Shown piece by piece: positions 46,993 to 56,940 of a stretch of DNA of 64,000 bases. The notes beneath the pieces were generated by a model. It searched no databases. It worked only from the letters and a program-made list of their open reading frames with translations, and was not told the origin of the DNA. The DNA is from Amycolatopsis taiwanensis DSM 45107 (GTDB lineage: Bacteria > Actinomycetota > Actinomycetes > Mycobacteriales > Pseudonocardiaceae), in the NCBI RefSeq assembly GCF_000519205.1, contig NZ_JAFB01000029.1:60410-124409 (forward strand), in the 5' to 3' direction. Both the position numbers and the translations under genes were made by a program. Each line of letters opens with the position of its first letter. Positions within the stretch are counted from its first letter, which is position 1.

Positions 46993-48165
46993 ATGGATGC
47001 AGGAGAACTGCTCGCGGACTATCACCCCGGTGACTTTTTCTTCGGCACCGACCGGCACACGATCTACGGATCAGGTTCTCACCGGACTTTCACCGGAACC
47101 GATGCCGTATACCTCAGCGATGCCGTCTCCGCTGCCTTGAGTGAGATGAGTGACCCGTTACTGTCGAAATCCGGTAGGAACGGGCCACTCATGCACTCCG
47201 AGCCTGGTCCGCGGCTCGCGGTCGGTGTGCTTCCCTTCGACACCGAGGCCGCTCCCGGGCACATCGTGCTGCCTGAAACCTCGTATGTGACCGGGCCTGC
47301 GCGGGCCGGGTCGCGCGAAGCCGTCGCGGCGCCGGTCGCGGTGCGCGCGGTGCCCGAGCCGGTGCGCCACGTGGAGGCCGTGGCCAGAGCGATCAAGACG
47401 CTCGGCGACCGTGGGATGCGCAAGGTCGTCCTGGCCCGGGCGCTGGATCTCGACTTCGATTCCGACGTCCCGTTGCGCGCCATCCTGCGCAATCTCGTGG
47501 CCGACGGCGCGGGCCGCTACATCTTCGCCGCGGGCCTGCCGGGTGGCCGGACCCTGGCCGGAGCCACGCCTGAACTGCTGCTTTCCCGGTACGGCGGACG
47601 GGTGGTCTCGCATCCGCACGCGGGTTCGGCGCCCCGCTCGGCGGACCCGGTGACCGATCGGGAAAACGCGGAAACCCTCGCCTCCTCCCGCAAGGACCAC
47701 ATCGAGCATGCGGTGCTGACCGAGGCGGTTGTGGAGACGCTGCGGCCGTTCTGCCGCCGCCTCGACGTGCCCCGCAAGCCCTCGCTCGTCTCGACGCCCA
47801 CCATTTGGCACCTCGGCACCGTCGTCACCGGTGAGCTGGTCGACCCGGACGTCACCGCGCTGCGCCTGGCCGCCGCCCTGCACCCGACCCCGGCCATCTG
47901 CGGCTCGCCCACCGCCGAGGCCCGGCGGCTGGTCAACGAGCTGGAGCCGTTCGACCGGGGCTACTACGCGGGCACGGTCGGCTGGATGGACGCCCAGGGC
48001 GACGGCGAATGGGCGGTATCGATTCGCTGCGCCGAGGCCGGGCCGCGGTCGCTGCGGTTGTACGCGGGCGGCGGCATCGTCCCGGCCTCCGATCCCAAGG
48101 CCGAACTCGACGAGACTTCCGCCAAGTTCCAGACCCTGTTGCGCGCAATGGGCCTCGACCTCTGA
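46993..48165 (+). CDS. Isochorismate synthase (EntC/DhbC/MenF family) carrying an in-frame palindromic element
   Basis: A 390-residue chorismate-utilising enzyme. ALHPTPAICGSPTAEARRLVNELEPFDRGYYAGTVGWMDAQGDGEWAVSIRCAE and YAGGGIVPASDPKAELDETSAKFQTLL are the conserved catalytic core; HPHAGSAPRSADPVTDRENAETLASSRKDHIEH is upstream. It converts chorismate to isochorismate for 2,3-dihydroxybenzoate siderophores or menaquinone. Bases 47146-47192 in the N-terminal part are a 47-bp palindrome repeated at 56936-56982 and read EMSDPLLSKSGRNGPLMHS. ATG at 46993. It is convergent with an Sfp-type transferase gene, which fits siderophore use, but no other siderophore genes are present here. Confidence 0.88.
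   Translation: MDAGELLADYHPGDFFFGTDRHTIYGSGSHRTFTGTDAVYLSDAVSAALSEMSDPLLSKSGRNGPLMHSEPGPRLAVGVLPFDTEAAPGHIVLPETSYVTGPARAGSREAVAAPVAVRAVPEPVRHVEAVARAIKTLGDRGMRKVVLARALDLDFDSDVPLRAILRNLVADGAGRYIFAAGLPGGRTLAGATPELLLSRYGGRVVSHPHAGSAPRSADPVTDRENAETLASSRKDHIEHAVLTEAVVETLRPFCRRLDVPRKPSLVSTPTIWHLGTVVTGELVDPDVTALRLAAALHPTPAICGSPTAEARRLVNELEPFDRGYYAGTVGWMDAQGDGEWAVSIRCAEAGPRSLRLYAGGGIVPASDPKAELDETSAKFQTLLRAMGLDL
47146..47192 (+). repeat. 47-bp palindromic element, copy inside isochorismate synthase
   Basis: ATGAGTGACCCGTT (47146-47159) pairs with AACGGGCCACTCAT (47179-47192) with one mismatch, around a 19-nt loop. It is identical at 43 of 47 positions to 56936-56982. Confidence 0.88.
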
Positions 48166-48174
48166 GCGCGACGG

Positions 48175-48864
48175 TTACGCGGGGGCATCCCAGCGTTGCT
48201 CGGTCACCTTGATTTCGTCGGCGGTCAGCACGGCGATCGCGGCGCGGTAGCCCTCGCCCGGTTCGAGGTCGGCCAGCCGGGTCGTCTCGGGCCGCAGCGC
48301 GGCGTCGGCCGACGCGACGAGCCGGGCCGGTTCTCCCGGACCGGAAAGTGTCATGCTCGTCAACGGGATCTTCAGTCCCCGCCCGGTCGCCTTCATCAGC
48401 GCTTCCTTGCGGGTCCAGTACCGGAAGAACGCCTGGACGCGCTCCTCGCCCGCCAACCCGGCCAGGTCCGCCTGCTCGGTTTCGTTGAGCGAGTAGGAGA
48501 TCAGCGAATCGTCCGCGCCGCGGCCGGTGGTCTCGACATCGAGGCCGACCGGCGTGTCCGTGGTGACCGCGAGACCGATCCGGTCGCCGGAGTGCGAGAT
48601 GGAAAACCGTGCGCCCGCGATTCTCGGCCGGCCGTGCGGCTTGCCGCAGTCCTCGCAGGTCGCGTCGAACTTCATCGCCTCGGGTGGACGGCCGAGGAAC
48701 TCGCCGACGACGGTCTTCGCCAGGACCCGCCCGGTGAGGAACCGGCGCCGGTCGATTTCCTGGCGGTAGGCGTGATAGCGGTCCTGCTCCAGTGGATCCA
48801 GCAGGTCCAGGTAGCGCGGTTCAACCGGCAGCGGAAGCGCCCACCAAACGCCACATTCGATCAC
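48175..48864 (-). CDS. Sfp/EntD-type 4'-phosphopantetheinyl transferase
   Basis: About 229 residues, the Sfp size. FSISHSGDRIGLAVTTDTPVGLDVETTGR contains the Asp/Glu magnesium motif (GLDVE), and FFRYWTRKEALMKATGRGL is the WxxKEA motif. RFLTGRVLAKTVVGEFLGRPPEAMKF and CGKPHGRP form the N-terminal half. It attaches phosphopantetheine from CoA to carrier proteins of polyketide or nonribosomal peptide synthetases. GTG at 48864 is the best start although its ribosome site is weak. It is convergent with isochorismate synthase (9 bp gap). Confidence 0.9.
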   Translation of the reverse strand: MIECGVWWALPLPVEPRYLDLLDPLEQDRYHAYRQEIDRRRFLTGRVLAKTVVGEFLGRPPEAMKFDATCEDCGKPHGRPRIAGARFSISHSGDRIGLAVTTDTPVGLDVETTGRGADDSLISYSLNETEQADLAGLAGEERVQAFFRYWTRKEALMKATGRGLKIPLTSMTLSGPGEPARLVASADAALRPETTRLADLEPGEGYRAAIAVLTADEIKVTEQRWDAPA

Positions 48865-48892
48865 GCTGCCCAACTTACCTACTGACGCGAGT

Positions 48893-49069
48893 CCCACAAT
48901 CCCGTAGCGCGTGTTCCACCTTCCGGTCGCCGTGAACGTGGGACTCGCGTGACGGGAGTGTGGGACTCGCGTGACGGGAACGTGGGACTCGCGCGTCGGG
49001 AGTGTGGGACTCGCGTGTCGGGAGTGTGGGACTCGCGCGACGGGAGCGTGGGACTCGCGTGGGTTGTGT
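48893..49069. repeat. 22-bp-period intergenic repeat array, locus A2
   Basis: Six plus-oriented units (GTGGGACTCGCG...) begin at 48938, 48960, 48982, 49004, 49026 and 49048, exactly 22 bp apart. On the left are reversed units (GAGTCCCACAATCCCG, GTGTTCCACCTTCCGG), meeting at a dyad near 48930, as in locus A1. It lies between the divergent transferase gene and the acyl-CoA dehydrogenase gene. Confidence 0.87.
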
Positions 49070-49094
49070 CGTTTCCGGCCGGTAAGTACCGTGA

Positions 49095-49112
49095 ACTAAG
49101 CGAGCGCTTAGT
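49095..49112. promoter_or_regulatory. Perfect palindromic operator upstream of acyl-CoA dehydrogenase
   Basis: ACTAAGCGAGCGCTTAGT: 8-bp arms around AG. It is 52 bp upstream of the dehydrogenase ATG. The form is typical of TetR-family operators near acyl-CoA metabolism genes; the regulator is not adjacent. Confidence 0.7.
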
Positions 49113-49164
49113 CACGGGAGCGGCGGCCCAGGTGCGCTCGAGCCGCGACCGAATGGGAGGTCCG

Positions 49165-50337
49165 ATGGTCGACTTCAGCCTGAGCACCGAGGAGCGCGAG
49201 GTCCGCGACTGGGTGCGCACGTTCGTCCAGCGTGAACTGATGCCGCTGGAGCCGGAGGTCCTCCGGCGGGAACGCCGTGGCGAGCCCGGCCTGCCCGCCG
49301 AGGAACTCACGGCGTTGCAGCTCAAGGCGAAGGAGTCCGGGTTCTGGGGCGTGCAGACACCCGAGGAATACGGCGGCATGGGGCTCTCCGCCGTGCTGAC
49401 CGCGCTGCTGGAAGCCGAGTTGGGCAAGACGTTCGTGCCGTTCCGGTTCGGCGGCCAGGCGGACAACATCCTGTACTACGCCAACGAGGAGCAGAAGGAG
49501 CGCTACCTCCTGCCGACCATCTCGGGCGAGCGGAAGTCGTGCTTCGCGATCACCGAGCCCGGCGCCGGCTCGGACGCCAAGGCGATCCGGACCTCGGCGC
49601 GCAAGGACGGTGCCGACTGGATCATCAACGGCGAGAAGACCTTCATCACCGGCGGCAACGAGGCCGACTTCGTCATGGTCTTCGCGGTGACCGACCCGGC
49701 CAAGGGCGCCGATGGCGGGGTGACCTGCTTCCTCGTCGACCGCGACCTGGGCTGGAAGTCCGAACCCATCGACACCATGGGCGAATGGGGCCCGGCCTCG
49801 CTGGTGTTCTCCGACGTCCGGGTGCCCGAGACGCAGATCCTCGGCGAGCTGGGCCAGGGCTTCACCCTGGCCATGCAGTGGATCGGGCGGGGCCGGTACC
49901 TGCTGCCCGCACGGGCCATCGGCTCCTGCGAGCGATTGATCTCGATGGCGATCGAGTACGCGAACACGCGGGAGACCTTCGGCGCGCCGATCGCCACCCG
50001 GCAGGCGATCCAGTGGCTGATCGCCGATTCCGGGGTCGAACTCGAAGCGTTGCGCTGGCTGGTGTTGCACGCGGCGTGGCAGGTGGACTCGGGCATGGAC
50101 TCACGCCACGCCCAGTCCGTCGCGAAGCTCTATGGCGGGCAGAAGGCGAACGAGATCGTCGACCGGGTCCTGCAGATCCATGGCGGCATGGGCTACACCC
50201 GTGAGCTGCCGATCGAGCGCTGGTATCGCGAGCTGCGCCTGCTGCGCATCTACGAGGGTACGGACGAGATCCAGCGCCGGACGATCGCGCGCAACCTGCT
50301 CAAGGGGCACGTCAAGGTCAGTGGCGTGCTGGGCTGA
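49165..50337 (+). CDS. Acyl-CoA dehydrogenase
   Basis: A 390-residue flavoprotein. FAITEPGAGSDAKAIRTSARKDG and WIINGEKTFITGGNEADFVMVFAVTD bind FAD and substrate; the C-terminal ILQIHGGMGYTRELPIERWYRELRLLRIYEGTDEIQRRTIAR-type block carries Glu of YEGTDE as the catalytic base. ATG at 49165 has GGGAGG upstream. It oxidises an acyl-CoA, chain length unknown. An 18-bp perfect operator lies in its promoter region, and a 22-bp repeat array lies further upstream. Confidence 0.92.
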   Translation: MVDFSLSTEEREVRDWVRTFVQRELMPLEPEVLRRERRGEPGLPAEELTALQLKAKESGFWGVQTPEEYGGMGLSAVLTALLEAELGKTFVPFRFGGQADNILYYANEEQKERYLLPTISGERKSCFAITEPGAGSDAKAIRTSARKDGADWIINGEKTFITGGNEADFVMVFAVTDPAKGADGGVTCFLVDRDLGWKSEPIDTMGEWGPASLVFSDVRVPETQILGELGQGFTLAMQWIGRGRYLLPARAIGSCERLISMAIEYANTRETFGAPIATRQAIQWLIADSGVELEALRWLVLHAAWQVDSGMDSRHAQSVAKLYGGQKANEIVDRVLQIHGGMGYTRELPIERWYRELRLLRIYEGTDEIQRRTIARNLLKGHVKVSGVLG

Positions 50338-50435
50338 CGCCTGCCTCCCGCACGGCTCTCGCTCCGGCGTGGGGCCGTAATACTTACGGTTATCGATCGA
50401 AATCGGACTGTAACGAACGTCCAAACCTTTGTAGG

Positions 50436-50448
50436 GTTGGTAACCAAC
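50436..50448. promoter_or_regulatory. Dyad upstream of the peptide ABC operon
   Basis: GTTGGT-A-ACCAAC, 6-bp arms, 59 bp upstream of the first permease start. The surrounding stretch is AT-richer (GTAATACTTACGGTTATCG at 50377-50395), as expected for a promoter region. Confidence 0.45.
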
Positions 50449-50507
50449 GAATGTGACCTAGCCTACATCGGTGCGGCGAAACGGGCCGTGCGGAAGGAAC
50501 TTCGTAC

Positions 50508-51482
50508 GTGACCGGATTCTTGACGCGCCGCCTCGTGAACTACCTCGTGCTGTGCCTTATCGCCACCTTCCTGGCGTACACGCTGGCCTCGCTGACCTTC
50601 CATCCGCTCGACGTGCTGCTGACCCGGAACCCGCCGCCGTCGGCGGAAACGCTCGCCGCCAAGGCACACGACCTGCACCTCGACGAACCGGTGCCGGCGC
50701 GGTACTTCAGCTGGCTGGGCGGGGTGCTGCACGGGGACTTCGGGCAGACGATCGACGGTGCCCCGATCACCAGCGAGTTGGGCCGCCGCGTCGGGGTGAG
50801 CCTGCGGCTGTTCCTGCTCGGCACCGTGATCGGCATCGTGGTCGGGGTGCTGGCCGGCGTGATCGGCGCGATCCGCCAGTACCGGTTCAGCGACTACCTG
50901 GTCACCATTGCATCGTTCGTCATCCTGTCCACCCCCGTGTTCCTGCTCGGCCTGTTGCTCAAGCAGGGCGCGCTGCAGATCAACCAGGCCGCGGGGAGCA
51001 ACGTACTCCAGTTCACGGGGGAGACGACGCCGAATTTCACCGGTGGCTTCTGGGCGTCGGTCGGCGACCGGGTTCGCCATCTCATCGTGCCGACGCTGAC
51101 CATCGCGCTCGGTCAAATCGCGCTCTATTCCCGGTATCAGCGCAGCGCGATGCTCGACGTGCTCGGTTCCGACTTCCTGCGCACCGCCAGGGCCAAGGGC
51201 CTCACCCGGCGAAAAGCACTGTTCAAACATGGCATGCGGACCGCGTTGATCCCGATGGCCACGCTGTTCGCATTCGGTTTCGGCACGTTGATCACGGGTG
51301 GGGTGTTCACCGAGAACCTGTTCAGCTGGTACGGCATGGGAGATTGGCTGGTGTACGGGATCGGTCAGCAGGACACCAACATAACCGCGACGGTCACGCT
51401 GTTCGTGGCGGTTTGCATTCTCGTCTCCGGCTGGTTGTCGGACGTGTTGTATTCCGCCCTCGACCCGAGGGTGCGGGTGTAG
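50508..51482 (+). CDS. ABC transporter permease (DppB/OppB-like)
   Basis: A 324-residue permease with a first membrane helix, a large extracytoplasmic loop (residues 32-95) and five more helices. The EAA loop is SDFLRTARAKGLTRRKALFKHGMRTALIP, typical of peptide/nickel permeases. GTG at 50508 has AAGGAAC upstream. It is the first gene of the operon permease-permease-ATPase-binding protein. Peptide import is the default for this family; nickel and other small solutes are possible. Confidence 0.92.
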   Translation: MTGFLTRRLVNYLVLCLIATFLAYTLASLTFHPLDVLLTRNPPPSAETLAAKAHDLHLDEPVPARYFSWLGGVLHGDFGQTIDGAPITSELGRRVGVSLRLFLLGTVIGIVVGVLAGVIGAIRQYRFSDYLVTIASFVILSTPVFLLGLLLKQGALQINQAAGSNVLQFTGETTPNFTGGFWASVGDRVRHLIVPTLTIALGQIALYSRYQRSAMLDVLGSDFLRTARAKGLTRRKALFKHGMRTALIPMATLFAFGFGTLITGGVFTENLFSWYGMGDWLVYGIGQQDTNITATVTLFVAVCILVSGWLSDVLYSALDPRVRV

Positions 51483-51486
51483 CGCC

Positions 51487-52386
51487 ATGGTCATGACGCA
51501 CAGCACTTCCGACGCGCCAAGCCAGCCGGTTCCGGAACATGTCAGCCGCGGCAAGCTGGTATTGCGCAGGTTCCTGCGGAAGAAACTCGCTGTCGGCGGA
51601 ATCGTGGTAATTCTGCTGATGTACGCGCTCGCGTTCGTCGCACCGCTCTTTTCGCCGTGGACCTACGCCAGCCAGGACCCGAACGCCTACCTTTCCCCGC
51701 CGAGCCCGCGACACTGGTTCGGCACCACCCAGATCGGTGGCGACGTATTCGTGCAAACCATGCACGGCCTGCAGAAGTCGCTGTCCATCGGGCTCCTGGT
51801 CGCGTTGATCGCCACCGGGCTGGCGGCGATCGTCGGCGCGGCCGCGGGTTATTTCGGCGGTTGGGCGGACCGGGCGCTGATGTGGCTGGTGGACCTGCTG
51901 CTGGTGCTGCCCTCGTTCCTCCTCCTGGCGATCATGAGCCAGTGGCTGCGGCGCCAGGGCTGGCTGATGTTCGTGCTGATGCTGGCCGCGTTCCTGTGGA
52001 TGATCACGGCACGGATCGTGCGCGGGCTGACGCTTTCGTTGAAGGAACGCGAGTTCGTGAAGGCGGCGAAGTACGCGGGCGAGAGCGCGTGGCGCATCAT
52101 CGGGCGACACATCCTGCCGAACATGGCGTCGTTGCTGATCGTCGATGCGACGATCAACGTCGGCACGGCCGTGCTTGCCGAGACGGGCCTGAGTTACTTC
52201 GGGTTCGGCGTGCAACCGCCCGACGTTTCGCTGGGCACGCTGATCCGTGACGGCGCGCCGTTCGCGCTCACTTCGTCGTGGTTGTTCCTGCCCGCGGGGC
52301 TGCTGCTGATCGTTGGCGTGCTCGCGGTCAGTTTCGCCGGTGACGGCCTGCGTGACGCGCTCGACCCCACCGGAGGCCGGTCGTGA
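51487..52386 (+). CDS. ABC transporter permease (DppC/OppC-like)
   Basis: A 299-residue permease partner of the preceding protein. The N-terminal [26 protein letters not shown] is the OppC_N segment. [48 protein letters not shown] begins the transporter domain, and the EAA loop is [28 protein letters not shown]. Its end overlaps the ATPase start by 4 bp (GTGA). It forms a heterodimeric channel with the DppB-like protein. Confidence 0.92.
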   Translation: MVMTHSTSDAPSQPVPEHVSRGKLVLRRFLRKKLAVGGIVVILLMYALAFVAPLFSPWTYASQDPNAYLSPPSPRHWFGTTQIGGDVFVQTMHGLQKSLSIGLLVALIATGLAAIVGAAAGYFGGWADRALMWLVDLLLVLPSFLLLAIMSQWLRRQGWLMFVLMLAAFLWMITARIVRGLTLSLKEREFVKAAKYAGESAWRIIGRHILPNMASLLIVDATINVGTAVLAETGLSYFGFGVQPPDVSLGTLIRDGAPFALTSSWLFLPAGLLLIVGVLAVSFAGDGLRDALDPTGGRS

Positions 52387-54476
52387 CACCGGTGCTGGAA
52401 GTGAGCGGGCTGGAGGTCGGCTTCCCCGGCCAGGACACCGAGGTACATGCGGTGCGCGGGTTGAGCTACCGGATCGACCGGGGCGAGGTGCTCGCGATCG
52501 TCGGGGAGTCCGGCTCGGGCAAGTCCGTTTCGTCGCTGGCGGTGATGGGCCTGCTGCCCGAGCGGGCCCGGGTGTCCGGATCGATCCGGTTCTCCGGGCG
52601 CGAACTGATCGGGTTGAGTGACCGTGACCTCTCGACCATCCGCGGCAAGCGGATCTCGATGGTGTTCCAGGACCCGCTGTCCGCGCTGACCCCGGTCTAC
52701 ACCGTGGGCGACCAGGTGGCCGAGGCTCTCCTCGCGCACGGCAAGCTGTCCAAACAGGACGCTTCCCGGCGGGCGGTGGAACTGCTCGACCTGGTGGGCA
52801 TCCCGCACGCCGCCCAGCGGGCGAAGGCGTATCCGCACGAGTTTTCCGGTGGCATGCGGCAGCGGGCGGTGATCGCCATCGCGATCGCCAACGACCCGGA
52901 CCTCATCATCGCCGACGAGCCGACCACGGCGCTCGACGTGACCGTGCAGGCGCAGGTGCTGGATGTGCTGAAGACCGCGCGGGAGGTCACCGGTGCGGCC
53001 ATCGCGATCATCACGCACGACCTGGGTGTGGTGGCCGGTTTCGCCGATCGCGTGCTGGTCATGTACGCCGGGCGGGGGGTCGAATCCGGGCCGGTCGAAG
53101 AGATCTATGCGCGGCCCCGGATGCCGTACACGCTGGGGTTGCTCGGCTCGATTCCCCGGCTGGACGCTGCGGAGAAGCAACCGCTCGTGCCGATCGAGGG
53201 CCAGCCGCCGTCGCTTTCCGACCTGCCGCCAGGCTGCCCGTTCGCCCCGCGCTGCCCGATGGTGGTGGATGCCTGCCGGGAGGCTGAACCTCCGTTGGCG
53301 GAGGTGGCGCCCGGCCACACGGCGGCGTGTGTCCGTAGCGCGGAACTCGGCGTCGCTGCCGAGGCCGCGGAGGTCTATGGCGCGTCGGTGGTGAGCTCGT
53401 CGGCCCTGGCCGCCGTGCCGCGCGAGGAACGCGCCATGGTGCTCCAGGTGCGGGATCTGGTCAAGCATTATCCGGTCACCAAGGGCACGGTATTCCGTCG
53501 CCGCGTCGGCACGGTGCGCGCGGTGGACGGGATCTCGTTCGATCTCGTCGAGGGCGAGACACTCGGCCTGGTCGGCGAATCCGGCTGTGGGAAGAGCACG
53601 ACGCTGCTGGAAATCCTGGATCTCGCCACGCCCGCCGCCGGCTCGGTCACCGTCTTCGGCCGTGAAACGTCTACTTTGGACGCGGGCGCGCGCAAGGAGA
53701 TCCGCCGCGAGCTGCAGGTGGTGTTCCAGGATCCGATGGCGTCTCTGGACCCCCGGATGCCGATCGCCGACATCATCGCCGAGCCGATGCGCGTGCACGG
53801 CTACCCGAAGGCGCGTATTCGGCTACGGGTGCCCGAGCTGCTGGAGCTCGTCGGGTTGCGGCCGGAGCACGCTGTTCGGTACCCGGCGGAGTTTTCCGGC
53901 GGCCAGCGGCAGCGCATCGGCATCGCACGGGCCCTCGCGCTGGAGCCGAAACTGGTCGTGCTCGACGAACCGGTGTCCGCATTGGACGTTTCGATCCAGG
54001 CCGGGATCATCAACCTGCTCGACGAGCTCAAGGCGAAACTCTCGCTGTCCTACCTGTTCGTCGCGCACGACCTGTCGGTGATCCGCCACATCGCCGACCG
54101 GGTCGCGGTGATGTATCTCGGGAAGATCGTGGAAATCGGGGAGGTACGCACGGTTTTCGCCGCTCCGGCGCACCCCTACACCCGCGCACTGCTGTCCGCG
54201 ATCCCGCTGCCGGACCCGGTGGCCGAGCGGCGGCGGGAGCGCATCGTGCTCACCGGGGACCTGCCGAGCCCGACGGATCCCCCGTCCGGCTGCCGGTTCC
54301 GCACCCGGTGCTTCACCTTCGCCGCGTTGCCCGATAGCGAGCGTTCGCGCTGCGTCGAGCAGGAACCGTTGCGTGCCAGTCATAACGGCGACCACGAGGT
54401 CGCTTGTCACTTCGCGGATGGAGCACCACAGGTCGAAACACGAGATGGGCACCCGGGAGAGAGGAGCACTTCGTGA
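52383..54476 (+). CDS. Peptide ABC transporter ATPase with two fused nucleotide-binding domains (DppD-DppF fusion)
   Basis: A 697-residue protein with two ABC domains that are usually separate. Domain 1 (about 1-310): Walker [10 protein letters not shown], signature [18 protein letters not shown], Walker [13 protein letters not shown], then the Cys-containing oligopeptide C-terminal tail ([17 protein letters not shown]). Domain 2 (about 355-690): Walker [10 protein letters not shown], signature [18 protein letters not shown], Walker [13 protein letters not shown], tail [12 protein letters not shown]. The Cys tails resemble those that hold an iron-sulphur cluster in some Dpp/Opp ATPases. It overlaps both neighbours by 4 bp. 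Confidence 0.94.
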   Translation: MTPVLEVSGLEVGFPGQDTEVHAVRGLSYRIDRGEVLAIVGESGSGKSVSSLAVMGLLPERARVSGSIRFSGRELIGLSDRDLSTIRGKRISMVFQDPLSALTPVYTVGDQVAEALLAHGKLSKQDASRRAVELLDLVGIPHAAQRAKAYPHEFSGGMRQRAVIAIAIANDPDLIIADEPTTALDVTVQAQVLDVLKTAREVTGAAIAIITHDLGVVAGFADRVLVMYAGRGVESGPVEEIYARPRMPYTLGLLGSIPRLDAAEKQPLVPIEGQPPSLSDLPPGCPFAPRCPMVVDACREAEPPLAEVAPGHTAACVRSAELGVAAEAAEVYGASVVSSSALAAVPREERAMVLQVRDLVKHYPVTKGTVFRRRVGTVRAVDGISFDLVEGETLGLVGESGCGKSTTLLEILDLATPAAGSVTVFGRETSTLDAGARKEIRRELQVVFQDPMASLDPRMPIADIIAEPMRVHGYPKARIRLRVPELLELVGLRPEHAVRYPAEFSGGQRQRIGIARALALEPKLVVLDEPVSALDVSIQAGIINLLDELKAKLSLSYLFVAHDLSVIRHIADRVAVMYLGKIVEIGEVRTVFAAPAHPYTRALLSAIPLPDPVAERRRERIVLTGDLPSPTDPPSGCRFRTRCFTFAALPDSERSRCVEQEPLRASHNGDHEVACHFADGAPQVETRDGHPGERSTS

Positions 54477-56158
54477 ACAGGCAGAGATGGGCGGCGGTGG
54501 TGGCACCACTGGCCGCTGGGGCGCTGGTGCTCAGCGCGTGCGGCGGCGGCACGACCGGTGGGGGCAATGCGCAGGTCCGGGAGATGGGCACGGCCGACAT
54601 CAACGCCCAGCCGGTGGAGAACCTGCAGGACGGCGGCAGCGTGAACCTACCGCTCGCGCAGTGGCCACAGCAGTGGAACTTGAACCAGGTCGATGGTGCT
54701 TCGGTCGACCTGTTCCTGGTGGGACACGCGATCTCGTTCGAGCCGTTCGCTCAGCAGGCGGACGGCACGGTGAAGGTCAACACCAACTTTCTGCTCTCTG
54801 CCGACCTGATCTCCACCACACCGCAGGTGGTCGAGATGAAGATCAACCCGAAGGCCAGGTGGTCCGACGGGATGCCGATCACCTGGCGCGACATCCAGGC
54901 GAACTGGCAGGCGCAGAACGGCAAGAACGGCGACTACCAGCCGGCGAACACCGCCGGGTGGGAGGACATCGACAGCGTCGAGCGCGGAGCCGACGACCAG
55001 GACGTCCTCGTCCGGTTCGGAAAGCCGTTCTCGGAATGGAAGGGCCTTACCAACTTCATTTACCCGGCGTCGCACTATTCGACCCCGGACCAGTTCAACA
55101 AGGACTGGGTCGACCAGATCCCGGTGACCGCGGGACCATACCGGGTCAAGCAGATCGACAACACCGGCAAGGTGCTGGTCCTGGAGCGGGACCCGAACTG
55201 GTGGGGCCCGAAACCGAAGCTGGACACCATCACCTTCCGGCAGGTCTCGGCTTCGGCGCAGCCGCAAGCATTCGCCGGCGGTGCGCTCGACGCGGTCGAC
55301 ATCGGACCCGACGTCGCCACATTCCAGACGCTGCAACAGGACGCCGATGCCGAAATCCGCACGGCGCTGGCGCCGAACTGGCGGGTGCTCAACTTCAACG
55401 CCAAGGCCGGTACACCGCTTTCCGATCCGCAAGTCCGGATCGGCGTGATCAGAGGAATCGACCGGGTGGCGCTGGGCAAGGCGGTGATCGGCCCGATAGT
55501 CCCGGACGTGCGTCCGCTGAACAACCGGATCTACGTCGAGGGGCAGAAGTACTACCAGGACGACGGCGCTCCGTACAGTTACGACCCGGCCGCGGCCGGC
55601 AAGGCACTCGACGCCGCGGGCTGGACGTTGCCGGCCGGTGGTCAGGTGCGGCAGAAGGACGGTAAACCACTCACGATCAGCCTGATGTACCCGGCCGGCA
55701 CGCCGGTCAGCGCCAACGAGGGACAGGTCATCAAGCAACAACTGTCCGCGATCGGGGTGGATGTCACGTTCAACGTGGTGGATCTCAATGCCTGGCAGAC
55801 CCAGTACCTGCAGGTGGGAAACTTCGAGATGCAGAACATGGCCTGGGAGGGGACGCCTTTTCCGATCAGCAGCTCGAGCGGGATTTATATCTATGATCCC
55901 AACAATATCGCGCAGAACTACGGTCGCATCCCGGACACGGAAGGCATCGGGGACCTGTTCAAGAAGTCATTCACCGAATTCGATGACGACAAGCGCGCCG
56001 CGATCGGTAACGAGATCGACCAGGCGTTGTGGCGGGAAGGTTTCTCGCTGCCTCTTTACCAGCGCCCGGATGCGTGGGGTGTGAAGAAGGGGCTGGCGAA
56101 TTTCGGTGCGTTCGGCTTCGGCGCCCCCGACTACACGACCGTCGGTTGGATGAAATAG
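54473..56158 (+). CDS. Lipoprotein solute-binding component of the peptide ABC transporter
   Basis: A 561-residue family 5 (SBP_bac_5) binding protein. The signal peptide ends with the lipobox LSAC, Cys23 being the lipidated residue. [24 protein letters not shown] is the family hallmark, and [45 protein letters not shown] and [16 protein letters not shown] follow the usual order. It captures the ligand at the membrane surface for the DppBC-like channel. The GTG start overlaps the ATPase stop; GAGAGGAG is upstream. Confidence 0.93.
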   Translation: MNRQRWAAVVAPLAAGALVLSACGGGTTGGGNAQVREMGTADINAQPVENLQDGGSVNLPLAQWPQQWNLNQVDGASVDLFLVGHAISFEPFAQQADGTVKVNTNFLLSADLISTTPQVVEMKINPKARWSDGMPITWRDIQANWQAQNGKNGDYQPANTAGWEDIDSVERGADDQDVLVRFGKPFSEWKGLTNFIYPASHYSTPDQFNKDWVDQIPVTAGPYRVKQIDNTGKVLVLERDPNWWGPKPKLDTITFRQVSASAQPQAFAGGALDAVDIGPDVATFQTLQQDADAEIRTALAPNWRVLNFNAKAGTPLSDPQVRIGVIRGIDRVALGKAVIGPIVPDVRPLNNRIYVEGQKYYQDDGAPYSYDPAAAGKALDAAGWTLPAGGQVRQKDGKPLTISLMYPAGTPVSANEGQVIKQQLSAIGVDVTFNVVDLNAWQTQYLQVGNFEMQNMAWEGTPFPISSSSGIYIYDPNNIAQNYGRIPDTEGIGDLFKKSFTEFDDDKRAAIGNEIDQALWREGFSLPLYQRPDAWGVKKGLANFGAFGFGAPDYTTVGWMK

Positions 56159-56160
56159 GA

Positions 56161-56880
56161 GTGTTCGGCAAGCGCGGCCGGGTCGCGATGCCACGGCCAC
56201 TTCGGCACGGCCTCGCGACCACGGCGCTGGTGCTCGTGGTCTGCGGGGCCGTCGCGGCGGTCTCCGGCTACTCCTTGGCCACGGAACGGACTCCGCAGGC
56301 GGCCGGTCGCGCGCTGAGCGGGCTGATCTACCCCGCGCTGATCGCCGTGGTGGTCGTCGCGGTGGGCGGCTGGGTGTGGTTGCGCCGGGTGCTGCTGTTC
56401 CGGCGGCCAGGGCGGGTGTGCCGCCTTCGCCGGGTTCGGATCCAGCGCGGACTGCTCGTCCGCTCGTGGCTGGAGACCCAGGAGAGCCCACGGTGCTGGA
56501 TTCCGGTGTTTTTCGAGCCCGAGCTGGTCACCTTGCCGTCGCCGGCCACCGCGCGCCTGCACGGGAAGCGGCTGGCGGCGGTCGAGATCGACGGGGTGCG
56601 GCTCTACCCGTCCGGGCGGCTGCGTACCACCCAGCCGCTCGGACGGCGAGGGGACAACCCAGCGTTGCCGGATGAGCACGCACCGGCGAGGGCGAGGACG
56701 GCGGCACGGTGGCCCAGACAGCTACGGGTGGATTCCGTGCTGCTGGTCACCGCGCCGATCGTCGGGTTGTTCTGGGTCTTTCTCGACGATTCCGGTGTTT
56801 TCGGCTGGCTGGGTGCGACCGCCGTCACCGCGTCCGTCGCCCTGTGGTGGGCCGCCATCCGTGGTTCCGACCCATCCTGA
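56161..56880 (+). CDS. Membrane protein with four hydrophobic segments, unknown function
   Basis: About 239 residues. Four hydrophobic segments: LATTALVLVVCGAVAAVSGYSL, LIYPALIAVVVVAVGGWVWL, VDSVLLVTAPIVGLFWVFL and LGATAVTASVALWWAAI. A cytosolic or external domain of about 90 residues between segments two and three is basic. GTG at 56161 lies 2 bp after the binding-protein stop; ATG at 56188 is an alternative. Tight linkage suggests it is transcribed with the ABC operon, but no role is known. Confidence 0.65.
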   Translation: MFGKRGRVAMPRPLRHGLATTALVLVVCGAVAAVSGYSLATERTPQAAGRALSGLIYPALIAVVVVAVGGWVWLRRVLLFRRPGRVCRLRRVRIQRGLLVRSWLETQESPRCWIPVFFEPELVTLPSPATARLHGKRLAAVEIDGVRLYPSGRLRTTQPLGRRGDNPALPDEHAPARARTAARWPRQLRVDSVLLVTAPIVGLFWVFLDDSGVFGWLGATAVTASVALWWAAIRGSDPS

Positions 56881-56892
56881 CACTCGATTGCG

Positions 56893-56940
56893 GCAACACG
56901 ATCGCGGTCACGCGCAAAGTCAAGAAGGAGATGTCATGAG
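56893..56940 (+). promoter_or_regulatory. Orphan leader related to the enoyl-CoA hydratase gene leader
   Basis: ACACGATCGCGGTCACGCGC followed by AAAGTCAAGAAGGAGATGTCATGAG. The first part matches the leader just upstream of the enoyl-CoA hydratase start (minus strand, 60616-60650) almost base for base, including a ribosome site and ATG, but here no gene follows; the ATG opens the 47-bp palindrome. Confidence 0.6.

Noticed and set aside
46993..48864. A siderophore biosynthesis cluster
   Set aside because: Isochorismate synthase and an Sfp-type transferase are neighbours but convergent, and no entB/entA/entE, NRPS or siderophore receptor gene is in the window.
50445..50465. Iron box before the peptide ABC operon (around GACCTAGCCTAC)
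   Set aside because: Only the central seven bases agree; both flanks fail.
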